From Jiangellaceae bacterium (GTDB taxonomy: Bacteria > Actinomycetota > Actinomycetes > Jiangellales > Jiangellaceae), in the NCBI GenBank assembly GCA_030146385.1, contig JASLBX010000095.1:1-9304 (forward strand): a stretch of DNA of 9,304 nucleotides, in the 5' to 3' direction. Made by a program: the position numbers and the translations under genes. Positions 1 through 5,862 of the stretch are shown piece after piece (positions within the stretch are counted from its first letter, which is position 1; each line of letters opens with the position of its first letter). The notes beneath the pieces are model-generated. The model had not been told where the DNA came from. It was given only the letters and a program-made list of their open reading frames with translations, and ran no database searches.

Positions 1-171
1 ATGGTGGTCTTCGACCTGATTCTGCTCAACGTTCGGGTCAAGCGTGAGATCCGCAAGCGCTTCCCCGACGACACCAAAAAGGGCCACGGACTGTACGCGA
101 TCGCCCGCGCCACACAGATCCGCAGGCTGCGCCTGCCAAAGCCCAACGTCCGGCCTGGAGACACCGTATGA
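1..171 (+). CDS. DUF3043 family protein, C-terminal end (partial)
   Basis: The frame is open from the first base and stops with TGA at 169-171, giving 56 residues. It begins with a hydrophobic stretch (MVVFDLILLN), probably the end of a membrane helix. A basic tail follows, with RFPDD, a GLYAIARA segment and RRLRLPKP near the end. This tail resembles the C-terminus of actinobacterial DUF3043 proteins, which are small membrane proteins of unknown function; that assignment is from memory of the family. The ATG at position 1 falls at the window edge and need not be the true start, since these proteins are normally much longer. The stop overlaps the next start as ATGA, which suggests translational coupling. 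The family call rests on the short tail only. Confidence 0.72.
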   Translation: MVVFDLILLNVRVKREIRKRFPDDTKKGHGLYAIARATQIRRLRLPKPNVRPGDTV

Positions 172-659
172 GCACAGCCGCCGCTCGCGAGCCGATCGGC
201 GCGGACGAGTTGTTCATCCGCCCTCTGTCGTACGGCGAGCCTGTCGTCCGAGCACTCGAATCCGAGCTCCAGCAGGAGTACGTCAACCGGTACGGCGACC
301 AGGACGAGACGCCGATCGACGACGGCCAGTTCGATCCGCCCGAGGGCCTGTTCCTGGTCGGCTTCGTCGGTTCGGAGCCGGTGGCGTCCGGCGGGTTCCG
401 GCGGCATGAGGACGGGGTGGCCGAGATCAAGCGGATGTATGTCGTGGAAGACCACCGCGGCATCGGGCTGGCCCGCCGCATGCTCGCCGAGCTGGAGTCC
501 CGGGCCGCCCAGGCTCGATACAGCCGCGCAGTGCTCGTGACGGGGCTGGCCCAACCAGAGGCGATCGCGCTCTACCAGTCCAGCGGCTACACCGCGATCG
601 AGCCGTTCGGCCAGTACAAGGACTCCGACCTGGTCCGCTGCTTCGGCAAGGACCTGTGA
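168..659 (+). CDS. GNAT family N-acetyltransferase
   Basis: A 163-residue protein, the usual size of a single GNAT domain, probably a cytoplasmic acetyl-CoA-dependent N-acetyltransferase. The conserved strand EIKRMYV lies at residues 86-92. It is followed by the acetyl-CoA pyrophosphate-binding loop H96-R97-G98-I99-G100-L101-A102 (R/QxxGxG/A signature) and helix ARRMLAELE. The C-terminal part (PEAIALYQSSGY at 130-141) is the usual ALYxxxGF/Y motif. The acceptor substrate cannot be read from the sequence. The ATG overlaps the stop of the DUF3043 gene (ATGA), and GGAG at 157-160 lies 7 bases upstream, so the start is well supported. The gene ends 3 bases before the convergent small gene at 663-863. 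Confidence 0.92.
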   Translation: MSTAAAREPIGADELFIRPLSYGEPVVRALESELQQEYVNRYGDQDETPIDDGQFDPPEGLFLVGFVGSEPVASGGFRRHEDGVAEIKRMYVVEDHRGIGLARRMLAELESRAAQARYSRAVLVTGLAQPEAIALYQSSGYTAIEPFGQYKDSDLVRCFGKDL

Positions 660-662
660 ACC

Positions 663-863
663 TCACTCCGGGCTGAGGCTCATCGGGCCGTAAACCATAC
701 GGCCGTCCTCGTGCAGCGACACTGACGCGATGCCTTCCTCCGCCAGCGTCTCCCAGGTCTGACCAAGCCAGGTCTCCGCGTCGGCCTGGGTGCTGAACCG
801 TCCGGGATCCGGGCCCTCGACGGCTTCACCGTCAGCGCCGTAGTACTGCCACGTCCACGCCAT
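663..863 (-). CDS. Conserved small actinobacterial protein, unknown function (66 aa)
   Basis: An acidic, tryptophan-rich 66-residue protein starting MAWTWQYYGADGE and ending DGRMVYGPMSLSPE, with no signal peptide or membrane segment. The pattern (MAWTWxY at the start, an SQ/TQ-xDAExWxG helix in the middle, VYGPMSL at the end) matches a small protein I recall as common in actinobacteria and uncharacterised. A GTG at 902-900 would add 13 residues. I prefer the ATG at 863-861 because the conserved MAWTW begins there and because a promoter-like pair (GTGACG, 18 bases, GATAAT at 878-873) lies where the longer form would be coding. With that promoter the message would be leaderless or nearly so, in line with the absence of a Shine-Dalgarno sequence. 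The function is not known. Confidence 0.75.
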   Translation of the reverse strand: MAWTWQYYGADGEAVEGPDPGRFSTQADAETWLGQTWETLAEEGIASVSLHEDGRMVYGPMSLSPE

Positions 864-872
864 GCCGTGGAG

Positions 873-902
873 ATTATCGCCCACGGCCCATAGCAGCGTC
901 AC
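873..902 (-). promoter_or_regulatory. Candidate promoter of the 66-aa gene
   Basis: Read on the minus strand, GTGACG (902-897) is followed by 18 bases and GATAAT (878-873), close to TTGACA/TATAAT. The last T of the -10 box lies 9 bases before the ATG at 863, so transcription would start within a few bases of the start codon. Assigned by eye only. Confidence 0.45.
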
Positions 903-1024
903 GGAACACGACCAGAACCCGCGTCATAATCGCCGCCCCTGGTGCGTCCTGTCCTATGAGGGGCGAGACCGTCCGTGCCGCGCGAGGGGTCGGCACGGGC
1001 GGCGCCCCGAATCATCGCGGCCCG

Positions 1025-1030
1025 TATCCT
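1025..1030 (+). promoter_or_regulatory. Candidate -10 element of the cobT-like gene
   Basis: TATCCT fits the actinobacterial TANNNT -10 pattern and ends 8 bases before the GTG at 1039. There is no clear -35 box and no Shine-Dalgarno sequence before the GTG, so a leaderless or near-leaderless message is the simplest reading. A second -10-like box, CATAAT at 925-930, could instead give a leader of about 100 bases. Confidence 0.35.
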
Positions 1031-1038
1031 TCGAGATC

Positions 1039-1863
1039 GTGCAGGCAGCCAACGAATCCCTCGACATCCCCGCGATCGCCGCCCGGATCCCACTGCCGGA
1101 CGAATCGACTCGGCGGGCAGCGCACGCACTGGTGGACGCCCGCGCCGGTCTTGGCCGGCTCGGCGAGGTGGCGGTGTGGCTCGCCGCCGTTCAAGGACGC
1201 AGCCCGGCGGCGCCGTTCGAGCGAATTCGGGTCGTCACCCTTCCGATGCCCGAGGCCGCACAGCCCGACGCCGTCGCGCTGGACGTACCCGACGAAGCCG
1301 AACACGCCTTCCGGGCCGGCATGGCGGCGGCGGACGCGGAGATCGACAGCGGGACCGACCTGCTCGTCCTCACCGGCGGCCAGGACCTGGTACCGGCCAC
1401 GGCTCTCGTGGCGCTGCTGGCCGGTAAGGACGTCGCGTCGGTCGTAGGGCACCGACCGGGCATGGACGACCGGGACTGGATGCGCGTGTGCGCCGACGTC
1501 CGCGACACCGCGCGCCGCGGCCGGCCGCATACCGGCGAGCTCGCCACCCTGCTGGCCGCCTTGCCCGCGCCGGAGGTCGCGGCTGCGGCAGGCGTCATCG
1601 CCGGCTCCGCGGCACGGCGCACACCGGTGTTGATCGACGATCTCGTGCCGGCCACCGCCGCTCTGGTGACGCAGCGGATCAGCTACCGGACGGGCCGCTG
1701 GCTGGCCGCGACCCAGCGAACCACCGACCCCGGGCACGCCGCAGCCCTCGAGCGGCTCCGGCTCACGCCGCTGCTCGACTACGGCACGGCCGGCGGGCAC
1801 GGCCTCGGCGCGCAGCTGGCCGTCCCTCATATCCAGGTGGCCGCGCAGCTGCTGAGCGGCTAG
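1039..1863 (+). CDS. CobT-like protein, short and lacking catalytic residues
   Basis: A 274-residue homologue of nicotinate-nucleotide:dimethylbenzimidazole phosphoribosyltransferase (CobT), which activates the lower base of cobalamin. Family features: RAGLGRLGEVAVWLAAVQG at 35-53 (the CobT SLGRLExLA motif), AARRTPVLIDDLV at 191-203, and PGHAAALERLRLTPLLD at 231-247. It is clearly shorter than usual CobT (about 350 residues). The segment after residue 53 that normally holds the DHGV motif and base-binding residues is missing. The phosphate-loop region GEMGIGNTT reads GGQDLVPAT (113-121), and the catalytic Glu of GEGTGA is His254 in GHGLGA. A classical CobT reaction is therefore doubtful; a regulatory or different transferase role is possible. 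The GTG at 1039 was chosen because homology begins right after it; upstream in-frame sequence is low-complexity and runs into the divergent gene. It converges with gcvT, with 10 bases between the stops. Confidence 0.8.
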   Translation: MQAANESLDIPAIAARIPLPDESTRRAAHALVDARAGLGRLGEVAVWLAAVQGRSPAAPFERIRVVTLPMPEAAQPDAVALDVPDEAEHAFRAGMAAADAEIDSGTDLLVLTGGQDLVPATALVALLAGKDVASVVGHRPGMDDRDWMRVCADVRDTARRGRPHTGELATLLAALPAPEVAAAAGVIAGSAARRTPVLIDDLVPATAALVTQRISYRTGRWLAATQRTTDPGHAAALERLRLTPLLDYGTAGGHGLGAQLAVPHIQVAAQLLSG

Positions 1864-1873
1864 GAGGCACCCT

Positions 1874-2968
1874 CTAGCGAGTCGAAGGCTGTACGAACGG
1901 CGGCTTGACGACCTCGAACTCTTCGGCGCGCCCACGCACGTCCACCTCGACCGTCGTGCCGTCCTTCACCTGGGGCGGCAGCAGAGCCAGGCCGATGCCC
2001 TTGCGCAGAGTCGGGGAGAACGTCCCCGAGGTGACCAACCCGGCGTCCGCCCCGTCGATCCGCACCGCCATGCCGGGCCGTGGAATGCCGCGCCCGGCCG
2101 CGACGAGCCCACGCAGCCGCCGCCGCGGGCCTGCCTCCTTCTCCGCGAGCAGCGCCTCGCGTCCCCAGAACGCGGGCTTGCTCCAGCCGACCGCCCAGCC
2201 GGCTCGAGCCTGGTTTGGCGTGATCTCCAGGGACAGGTCCTGGCCGTGCAAGGGGTAGCCCATCTCGGTGCGCAGGGTGTCGCGAGCCGCGAGCCCACAC
2301 GGCGCGATGGCGTACGGATCACCGGCCGCCAGCAACGCGTCCCACACCGGGCCGGCGTCAGGCGCGGGAATCACCAGCTCGTAGCCGCGCTCGCCGGTGT
2401 ATCCGGTGCGGCAGACGGTCAGCCGCACCGACGCGAACTCCGCCTCGGTGAATGACATGTAGTCGTGCTCGACCGGTAATCCGATCGCGGTCAGGACCTC
2501 GTCACTGCTCGGCCCCTGCACGGCGATGATCGCGTAGTCCTTGTGGGCGTTGCGGACCTCTACGCCCTCCGGCGCCGCGGCGGCCAGCCGGCGGACCACC
2601 TCGGCGTTGTTGGCCGCGTTCGGAATGAGCAGCAGGTCCTCGTCCGACCGTAGGTAGACGATCAGGTCGTCCACCACTCCCCCGGATTCGTCGCAGCACA
2701 TCGTGTACTGCGCCTTGCCCGGCTTAATCTTGTCCAGCGAATTTGTCAGACAGGCGTCCACGAAGCCGCGCGCGCCGGGGCCGGCAACAGTCGCCTTGCC
2801 GAGGTGGCTGACGTCGAAGACGCCGACACGTTGGCGGACGGCGGTGTGTTCCTCCATCACTCCGACGTACTGCAACGGCATCTCCCAGCCGCTGAACTCG
2901 GCGAACTTGGCGCGCAGGGCTTCGTGCCGCTCGTGTAGCGGGCTTCGGCGGAGAGCGTCGTCGGTCAC
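1874..2968 (-). CDS. gcvT: Aminomethyltransferase, glycine cleavage T-protein
   Basis: GcvT transfers the methylene group of aminomethyl-dihydrolipoyl GcvH to tetrahydrofolate, releasing ammonia, in the cytoplasmic glycine cleavage system. The protein has 364 residues, the normal family length. Visible landmarks are SPLHERHEAL (9-18), GWEMPLQY (27-34), FDVSHLGK (51-58), the GGVVDDLIVY segment (96-105) with the Asp100-Asp101 pair that contains the catalytic aspartate, GYTGERGYEL (189-198), and RDTLRTEMGYPLHGQDL (229-245). The C-terminal barrel carries TSGTFSPTLRKGIGLA (313-328). The GTG start at 2968-2966 gives the usual N-terminus. There is no Shine-Dalgarno sequence, but TAGGGT lies 8 bases upstream. 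gcvH and gcvP are not in the window, so this is a stand-alone gcvT, as in other actinobacteria where it sits near pepA. No glycine riboswitch is recognisable in the 113-base upstream gap. Confidence 0.97.
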   Translation of the reverse strand: MTDDALRRSPLHERHEALRAKFAEFSGWEMPLQYVGVMEEHTAVRQRVGVFDVSHLGKATVAGPGARGFVDACLTNSLDKIKPGKAQYTMCCDESGGVVDDLIVYLRSDEDLLLIPNAANNAEVVRRLAAAAPEGVEVRNAHKDYAIIAVQGPSSDEVLTAIGLPVEHDYMSFTEAEFASVRLTVCRTGYTGERGYELVIPAPDAGPVWDALLAAGDPYAIAPCGLAARDTLRTEMGYPLHGQDLSLEITPNQARAGWAVGWSKPAFWGREALLAEKEAGPRRRLRGLVAAGRGIPRPGMAVRIDGADAGLVTSGTFSPTLRKGIGLALLPPQVKDGTTVEVDVRGRAEEFEVVKPPFVQPSTR

Positions 2969-2976
2969 AGCACGTC

Positions 2977-2982
2977 ACCCTA
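2977..2982 (-). promoter_or_regulatory. Candidate -10 element of gcvT
   Basis: On the minus strand TAGGGT fits TANNNT and ends 8 bases before the GTG start of gcvT. No -35 box is obvious. The spacing and lack of a ribosome binding site suggest a leaderless or very short-leader message. Confidence 0.38.
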
Positions 2983-3036
2983 GCCGTCGCCGAACCGGCC
3001 TCGCCCCTCGCGACCGCGGCAGCGGTCAAGGGCGCG

Positions 3037-3042
3037 TAACAT
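3037..3042 (+). promoter_or_regulatory. Candidate -10 element of pepA
   Basis: TAACAT fits TANNNT and lies in the divergent gcvT-pepA spacer. Transcription would start near 3049 and give a leader of about 33 bases that includes the ribosome binding site at 3072-3078. No convincing -35 box is seen. Confidence 0.33.
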
Positions 3043-3071
3043 CGCCCGGGACACCGAGAGCGCCCACGTCC

Positions 3072-3078
3072 AAGGAGA
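3072..3078 (+). promoter_or_regulatory. Ribosome binding site of pepA
   Basis: AAGGAGA lies 3 bases before the GTG at 3082, with the GGAG core 4 bases away. The spacing is slightly short, but the match is strong and fixes the GTG as the start. Confidence 0.7.
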
Positions 3079-3081
3079 GTC

Positions 3082-4584
3082 GTGACAACCCTGACCTTGT
3101 CCTCTGCTGATCCGACCGGCCTCAAGGTCGACGCCATCGTCGTCGGAATCGCTAAAGGGAACGGTGCGCCGGCTCTGCTTGCGGGGGCCGAGCGGGTCGA
3201 CGCCGCGCTCGACGGCTCGCTCGCGACCATACTCGAGCAGCTGGGTGCCACCGGCAAGGCGGACGAGGTGACGAAGCTACCCACCGGCAAGGCCGCCAAG
3301 GCTCCCGTCGTGGTGGCCGTCGGTGTGGGTCCCCTCGATGGCGACGGCCCGACACTCGAGGCAGTGCGGCGCGCCGCCGGAGCCGCGGCCCGGTCGCTGA
3401 AGGGCACGGAGTCCGCCGCGTTCGCGCTGCCTGCCAACGGGCCTGAGCTGCTCGGCGCGGTCGCCGAGGGCGTGCTGCTCGGTGCATACAGCTTCGACGA
3501 GTACAAGACCAACGGCGAGGCCAAGCCGCCGCTCGCCGCCGCCACCATCGTCGGGCCTGGCGCCAAGGCCAAGGCCACCAGGAACGCGGTCGGCCAGGCC
3601 GAGGTCGTCGCAGACGCCGTCAACAAGGCCCGTGACTGGATCAACATCCCGCCGCGCGACCTGCCGCCCGCCGAGCTCGCCGCGGCGGCCGTCAAGTACG
3701 CCAAGGGGGTCAAGGTCGACATCGACGTGCTCGACGAGAAAGCCCTCGCCAAGGGCGGCTACGGTGGAATCGTCGGCGTCGGGCAGGGCTCGACCCGCCC
3801 GCCGCGCCTGGTCCGGATCAGCTACAAGCCGGCTCGGGCCAGCAAGCACGTCGCGTTCGTCGGCAAGGGCATCACTTTCGACTCCGGTGGCCTGTCGCTC
3901 AAGCCGAGCGATGCGATGGTGACGATGAAGTCCGACATGAGCGGCGCTGCGGCCGTCCTCACGGCGATGGTTGCAATCGCGAAGCTGGCGCCGAGGGTCG
4001 CCGTCACCGCGTACGCAGCTCTCGCTGAGAACATGCCGTCCGGCAGCGCTCAACGGCCGTCGGACGTGCTCACCATCTACGGCGGCAAGACTGTCGAGGT
4101 GCTCAACACCGACGCCGAGGGGCGCCTGGTGATGGCGGACGCACTTGCCCGGGCCAGCGAGGACGAGCCCGACCTCATCGTCGACGTGGCCACGCTGACC
4201 GGCGCCTGCGTCATCGCGCTCGGCAAACGGGTCTCGGGAATCATGTCCAACGACGACGACCTGCTCACGCGGCTGCACCGCACATCCGAACGGGCCGGTG
4301 ACGCGATGTGGCCGCTGCCGCTGCCCGGCGAGCTACGCGAAAAGCTCGACTCCCCGGTCGCCGACATCGCGAACATCGGCGAGCGCTGGGGTGGGGCACT
4401 CTCGGCCGGTGTGTTCCTCAAGGAGTTTGTCGGCGAGGGCATCAAGTGGGCCCACCTCGACATCGCCGGGCCGGCGTTCAACGACGGATCGCCGTACGGC
4501 TACACCCCGAAGGGCGGTACGGGCGCTGCCGTGCGAACTCTCGTCCAGATCGTGCAGGACGCCGAGGCCGGCCTGCTGCCGTGA
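3082..4584 (+). CDS. pepA: Leucyl aminopeptidase, M17 family (cytosol aminopeptidase)
   Basis: A 500-residue two-metal aminopeptidase that removes N-terminal residues, preferably leucine, from peptides in the cytoplasm; M17 enzymes form hexamers. The C-terminal catalytic domain is complete. KGITFDSGGLSLKP (262-275) supplies metal ligands Lys262 and Asp267 and catalytic Lys274. MKSDMSGAAAV (282-292) supplies Asp285. The signature NTDAEGRL (342-349) supplies Asp344, Glu346 and catalytic Arg348. DVATLTGAC (368-376) and the WGGALSAGVFLKEF region (436-449) are also typical. The less conserved N-terminal macro-like domain covers about residues 1-165. The length is normal for the family. The GTG start follows a strong AAGGAGA. 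The stop overlaps the GTG of the dimethylargininase gene (GTGA at 4581-4584), so the two are very likely cotranscribed and coupled. Confidence 0.98.
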   Translation: MTTLTLSSADPTGLKVDAIVVGIAKGNGAPALLAGAERVDAALDGSLATILEQLGATGKADEVTKLPTGKAAKAPVVVAVGVGPLDGDGPTLEAVRRAAGAAARSLKGTESAAFALPANGPELLGAVAEGVLLGAYSFDEYKTNGEAKPPLAAATIVGPGAKAKATRNAVGQAEVVADAVNKARDWINIPPRDLPPAELAAAAVKYAKGVKVDIDVLDEKALAKGGYGGIVGVGQGSTRPPRLVRISYKPARASKHVAFVGKGITFDSGGLSLKPSDAMVTMKSDMSGAAAVLTAMVAIAKLAPRVAVTAYAALAENMPSGSAQRPSDVLTIYGGKTVEVLNTDAEGRLVMADALARASEDEPDLIVDVATLTGACVIALGKRVSGIMSNDDDLLTRLHRTSERAGDAMWPLPLPGELREKLDSPVADIANIGERWGGALSAGVFLKEFVGEGIKWAHLDIAGPAFNDGSPYGYTPKGGTGAAVRTLVQIVQDAEAGLLP

Positions 4585-5342
4585 GCCGGGGCGTCGCTCT
4601 GGTTCGGCGGCCGAGCCGCCGGATCGCCGAGGGCATCGTCACGCACATCGACCGGCAGCCCGTGGACGCTGGACTCGCCGAGCGCCAGCACGAGGCGTAC
4701 CGCGCGGCTCTCGCCGGCGTCGGATGGGACGTCACCGAGGTTCCGCTTGCGGACGAGCACCCAGACTCGGTGTTCGTCGAGGACACCGTGGTGGTCTGCG
4801 GCGACCTTGCGGTGCTGACCAATCCGGAAGCTCCGGCGCGGCGTGGCGAGGTCGCCGGTACCGAGGCGGCCGTGCGCCAGCTCGGCCTGGTCATCGCGCG
4901 CATCGAGCCGCCCGGAACGCTGGACGGCGGGGACGTCCTTCAGGTGGGACGCGCGGTGTACGTGGGCGTCGGCGGCCGGACGAACCAGGCCGGGGTGGTG
5001 CAACTGCGCCACCACCTGGCACAGCGTGGACGCGAGGTGGTCGCCTTGCCGTTGAGCGACGTCCTGCACCTGAAGTCCGCGGTGACCGCCCTGCCGGACG
5101 GGACGCTGCTTGCCCTACCGGACCTGTTCGATACCAGTGCCATGCCGGCCGTGCACCCGGTGACCGAGGAGGCGGGCTGCCATGTCGTGCCGCTGGGCGG
5201 TGACGACGTCTTGATCGCCGCCTCGGCGCCGCGGACCGCCGAATGGCTAGAGTCGCGCGGCTACCGGCCCGTCGCCGTGGACATCAGCGAGTTCGAGAAG
5301 CTCGAAGGCTGCGTGACCTGCCTGTGCGTGCTGATTTCTTAA
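4581..5342 (+). CDS. ddaH: N(G),N(G)-dimethylarginine dimethylaminohydrolase (dimethylargininase)
   Basis: A 253-residue member of the guanidino-group-modifying (pentein) superfamily. DDAH hydrolyses methylated arginines to citrulline and methylamines through a cysteine thiouronium intermediate. Conserved sites: PDSVFVEDT (61-69) with substrate-binding acidic residues, PGTLDGGDVL (111-120) with Asp115 at the position of the catalytic acid, the VLHLKSA motif with His163, and EGCVTCLC near the C-terminus with nucleophile Cys247. The length agrees with bacterial DDAH (about 255 residues). The GTG at 4581 overlaps the pepA stop and gives the correct N-terminus (ALVRRPSRRIAEGI). A longer frame upstream only duplicates pepA sequence. 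There is no strong ribosome binding site, consistent with translational coupling. Two residues after the nucleophile there is a further cysteine (Cys249) where serine is usual. A related guanidine hydrolase activity cannot be excluded. Confidence 0.92.
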   Translation: MSRGVALVRRPSRRIAEGIVTHIDRQPVDAGLAERQHEAYRAALAGVGWDVTEVPLADEHPDSVFVEDTVVVCGDLAVLTNPEAPARRGEVAGTEAAVRQLGLVIARIEPPGTLDGGDVLQVGRAVYVGVGGRTNQAGVVQLRHHLAQRGREVVALPLSDVLHLKSAVTALPDGTLLALPDLFDTSAMPAVHPVTEEAGCHVVPLGGDDVLIAASAPRTAEWLESRGYRPVAVDISEFEKLEGCVTCLCVLIS

Positions 5343-5360
5343 TGATCGAAGTGACGTTCT

Positions 5361-5376
5361 AGCCGGGTATCCGGCT
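5361..5376. terminator. Candidate bidirectional hairpin terminator
   Basis: A perfect 6-bp inverted repeat, AGCCGG-GTAT-CCGGCT, lies in the 47-base gap between the convergent ddaH and 108-residue-protein genes. No U-tract follows on either strand, so it would be a weak or U-less terminator. Such hairpins between convergent genes are common in actinobacteria; the function is inferred from position. Confidence 0.42.
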
Positions 5377-5389
5377 CGCTCCACATTGA

Positions 5390-5716
5390 TCAAAAAGATT
5401 CGCGCCGTTGACGCTGAGTCCAGGCCCGCATCCGCGGCGGATAACCCACGACCTGGGCGTCATAGACCGGAATCTCCAGCTTGCGGGCCAACTCCTCGGC
5501 CGCCTTGGGGTCCTTGACCCGCCGCCGCGTCCACTCACCATCGTGTGCGACGAGGACCACCGTGGTGGAGGTCATGGTGGTGGCCGGTTCGACGTAGGCC
5601 TCGACACCCTGCCGACTCTTGGCAAACTCCTTAAGATGCGCCGTGTCGGCGCTGTCCGCCGCCCGATCCAGGCTCCCCTCCGGGCCCCTGGTCTTCCGCC
5701 TGCCGAACAACCGCAT
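5390..5716 (-). CDS. Conserved actinobacterial protein, unknown function (108 aa)
   Basis: A 108-residue soluble protein with a basic N-terminus (MRLFGRRKTRG). A central block VEAYVEPATTMTSTTVVLVAHDGEW (38-62) is followed by TRRRVKDPKAAEELARKLEIPVYDAQVVGYP (63-93). The VEAYVEP, TSTTVVLVA and IPVYDAQVVGYP segments are ones I recall from a small actinobacterial family often found beside lpd and sometimes labelled oxidoreductase, although no nucleotide-binding motif or catalytic residues are visible. The ATG at 5716-5714 follows GGAGGT (5726-5721) by 4 bases, which is strong evidence for this start; a longer frame upstream would overlap lpd and is not used. It is transcribed divergently from lpd across a 146-base spacer. 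The function is unknown. Confidence 0.85.
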   Translation of the reverse strand: MRLFGRRKTRGPEGSLDRAADSADTAHLKEFAKSRQGVEAYVEPATTMTSTTVVLVAHDGEWTRRRVKDPKAAEELARKLEIPVYDAQVVGYPPRMRAWTQRQRRESF

Positions 5717-5735
5717 CGCAACCTCCGCGACCAAG

Positions 5736-5745
5736 ATTACGTAAT
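5736..5745. promoter_or_regulatory. 10-bp palindrome in the lpd divergent spacer
   Basis: ATTACGTAAT is a perfect palindrome and an AT-rich island in GC-rich DNA. It lies between the divergent 108-residue-protein gene and lpd. On the minus strand it overlaps a possible -10 box (TAATCT, 5739-5734) of the small gene. It could be an operator for a dimeric regulator or simply promoter DNA. No known operator is recognised. Confidence 0.3.
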
Positions 5746-5781
5746 GAGAAAGCGCACTCGCCCACCCGGGCCGTCCGGGCA

Positions 5782-5811
5782 CCGACTGGGCAAAGAGTGG
5801 AAAGATACGGT
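5782..5811 (+). promoter_or_regulatory. Candidate promoter of lpd-sucB
   Basis: A weak -35 CCGACT (5782-5787) is followed by 18 bases and TACGGT (5806-5811), a TANNNT -10 box. The start point would be near 5818, giving a leader of about 45 bases with the ribosome binding site AAGGAG at 5847-5852. Assigned by eye. Confidence 0.4.
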
Positions 5812-5846
5812 ACGCGAGGCCGTGATCCGGCCATCCGATCCGACAC

Positions 5847-5852
5847 AAGGAG
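5847..5852 (+). promoter_or_regulatory. Ribosome binding site of lpd
   Basis: AAGGAG lies 10 bases before the GTG at 5863. It decides this start over in-frame starts further upstream that would reach back to 5797. Confidence 0.65.
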
Positions 5853-5862
5853 CGAGACTCCC

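Noticed and set aside
862..1038. N-terminal extension of the cobT-like gene to an ATG at 862
   Set aside because: The added residues are arginine-rich without family similarity and cover the promoter region of the divergent gene. CobT similarity begins just after the GTG at 1039.
864..1038. Cobalamin riboswitch upstream of the cobT-like gene
   Set aside because: No B12-box-like sequence or typical core is recognisable, and the spacer of 175 bases is short for it.
1012..1935. Long minus-strand open frame across the cobT-like gene and into gcvT
   Set aside because: It overlaps the recognisable end of gcvT on the same strand in another frame and lacks any known motif.
2969..3081. Glycine riboswitch upstream of gcvT
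   Set aside because: The 113-base divergent spacer is too short for a tandem aptamer, and the start codon is 8 bases from a -10-like box.
3277..4278. Long minus-strand open frame antisense to pepA
   Set aside because: GC-rich third positions of pepA create open antisense frames. The product shows no family motif, while pepA has all active-site residues.
5765..5779. Hairpin CCCGG-GCCGT-CCGGG upstream of the lpd promoter
   Set aside because: A 5-bp GC stem is expected often by chance in such DNA and it has no clear partner element.
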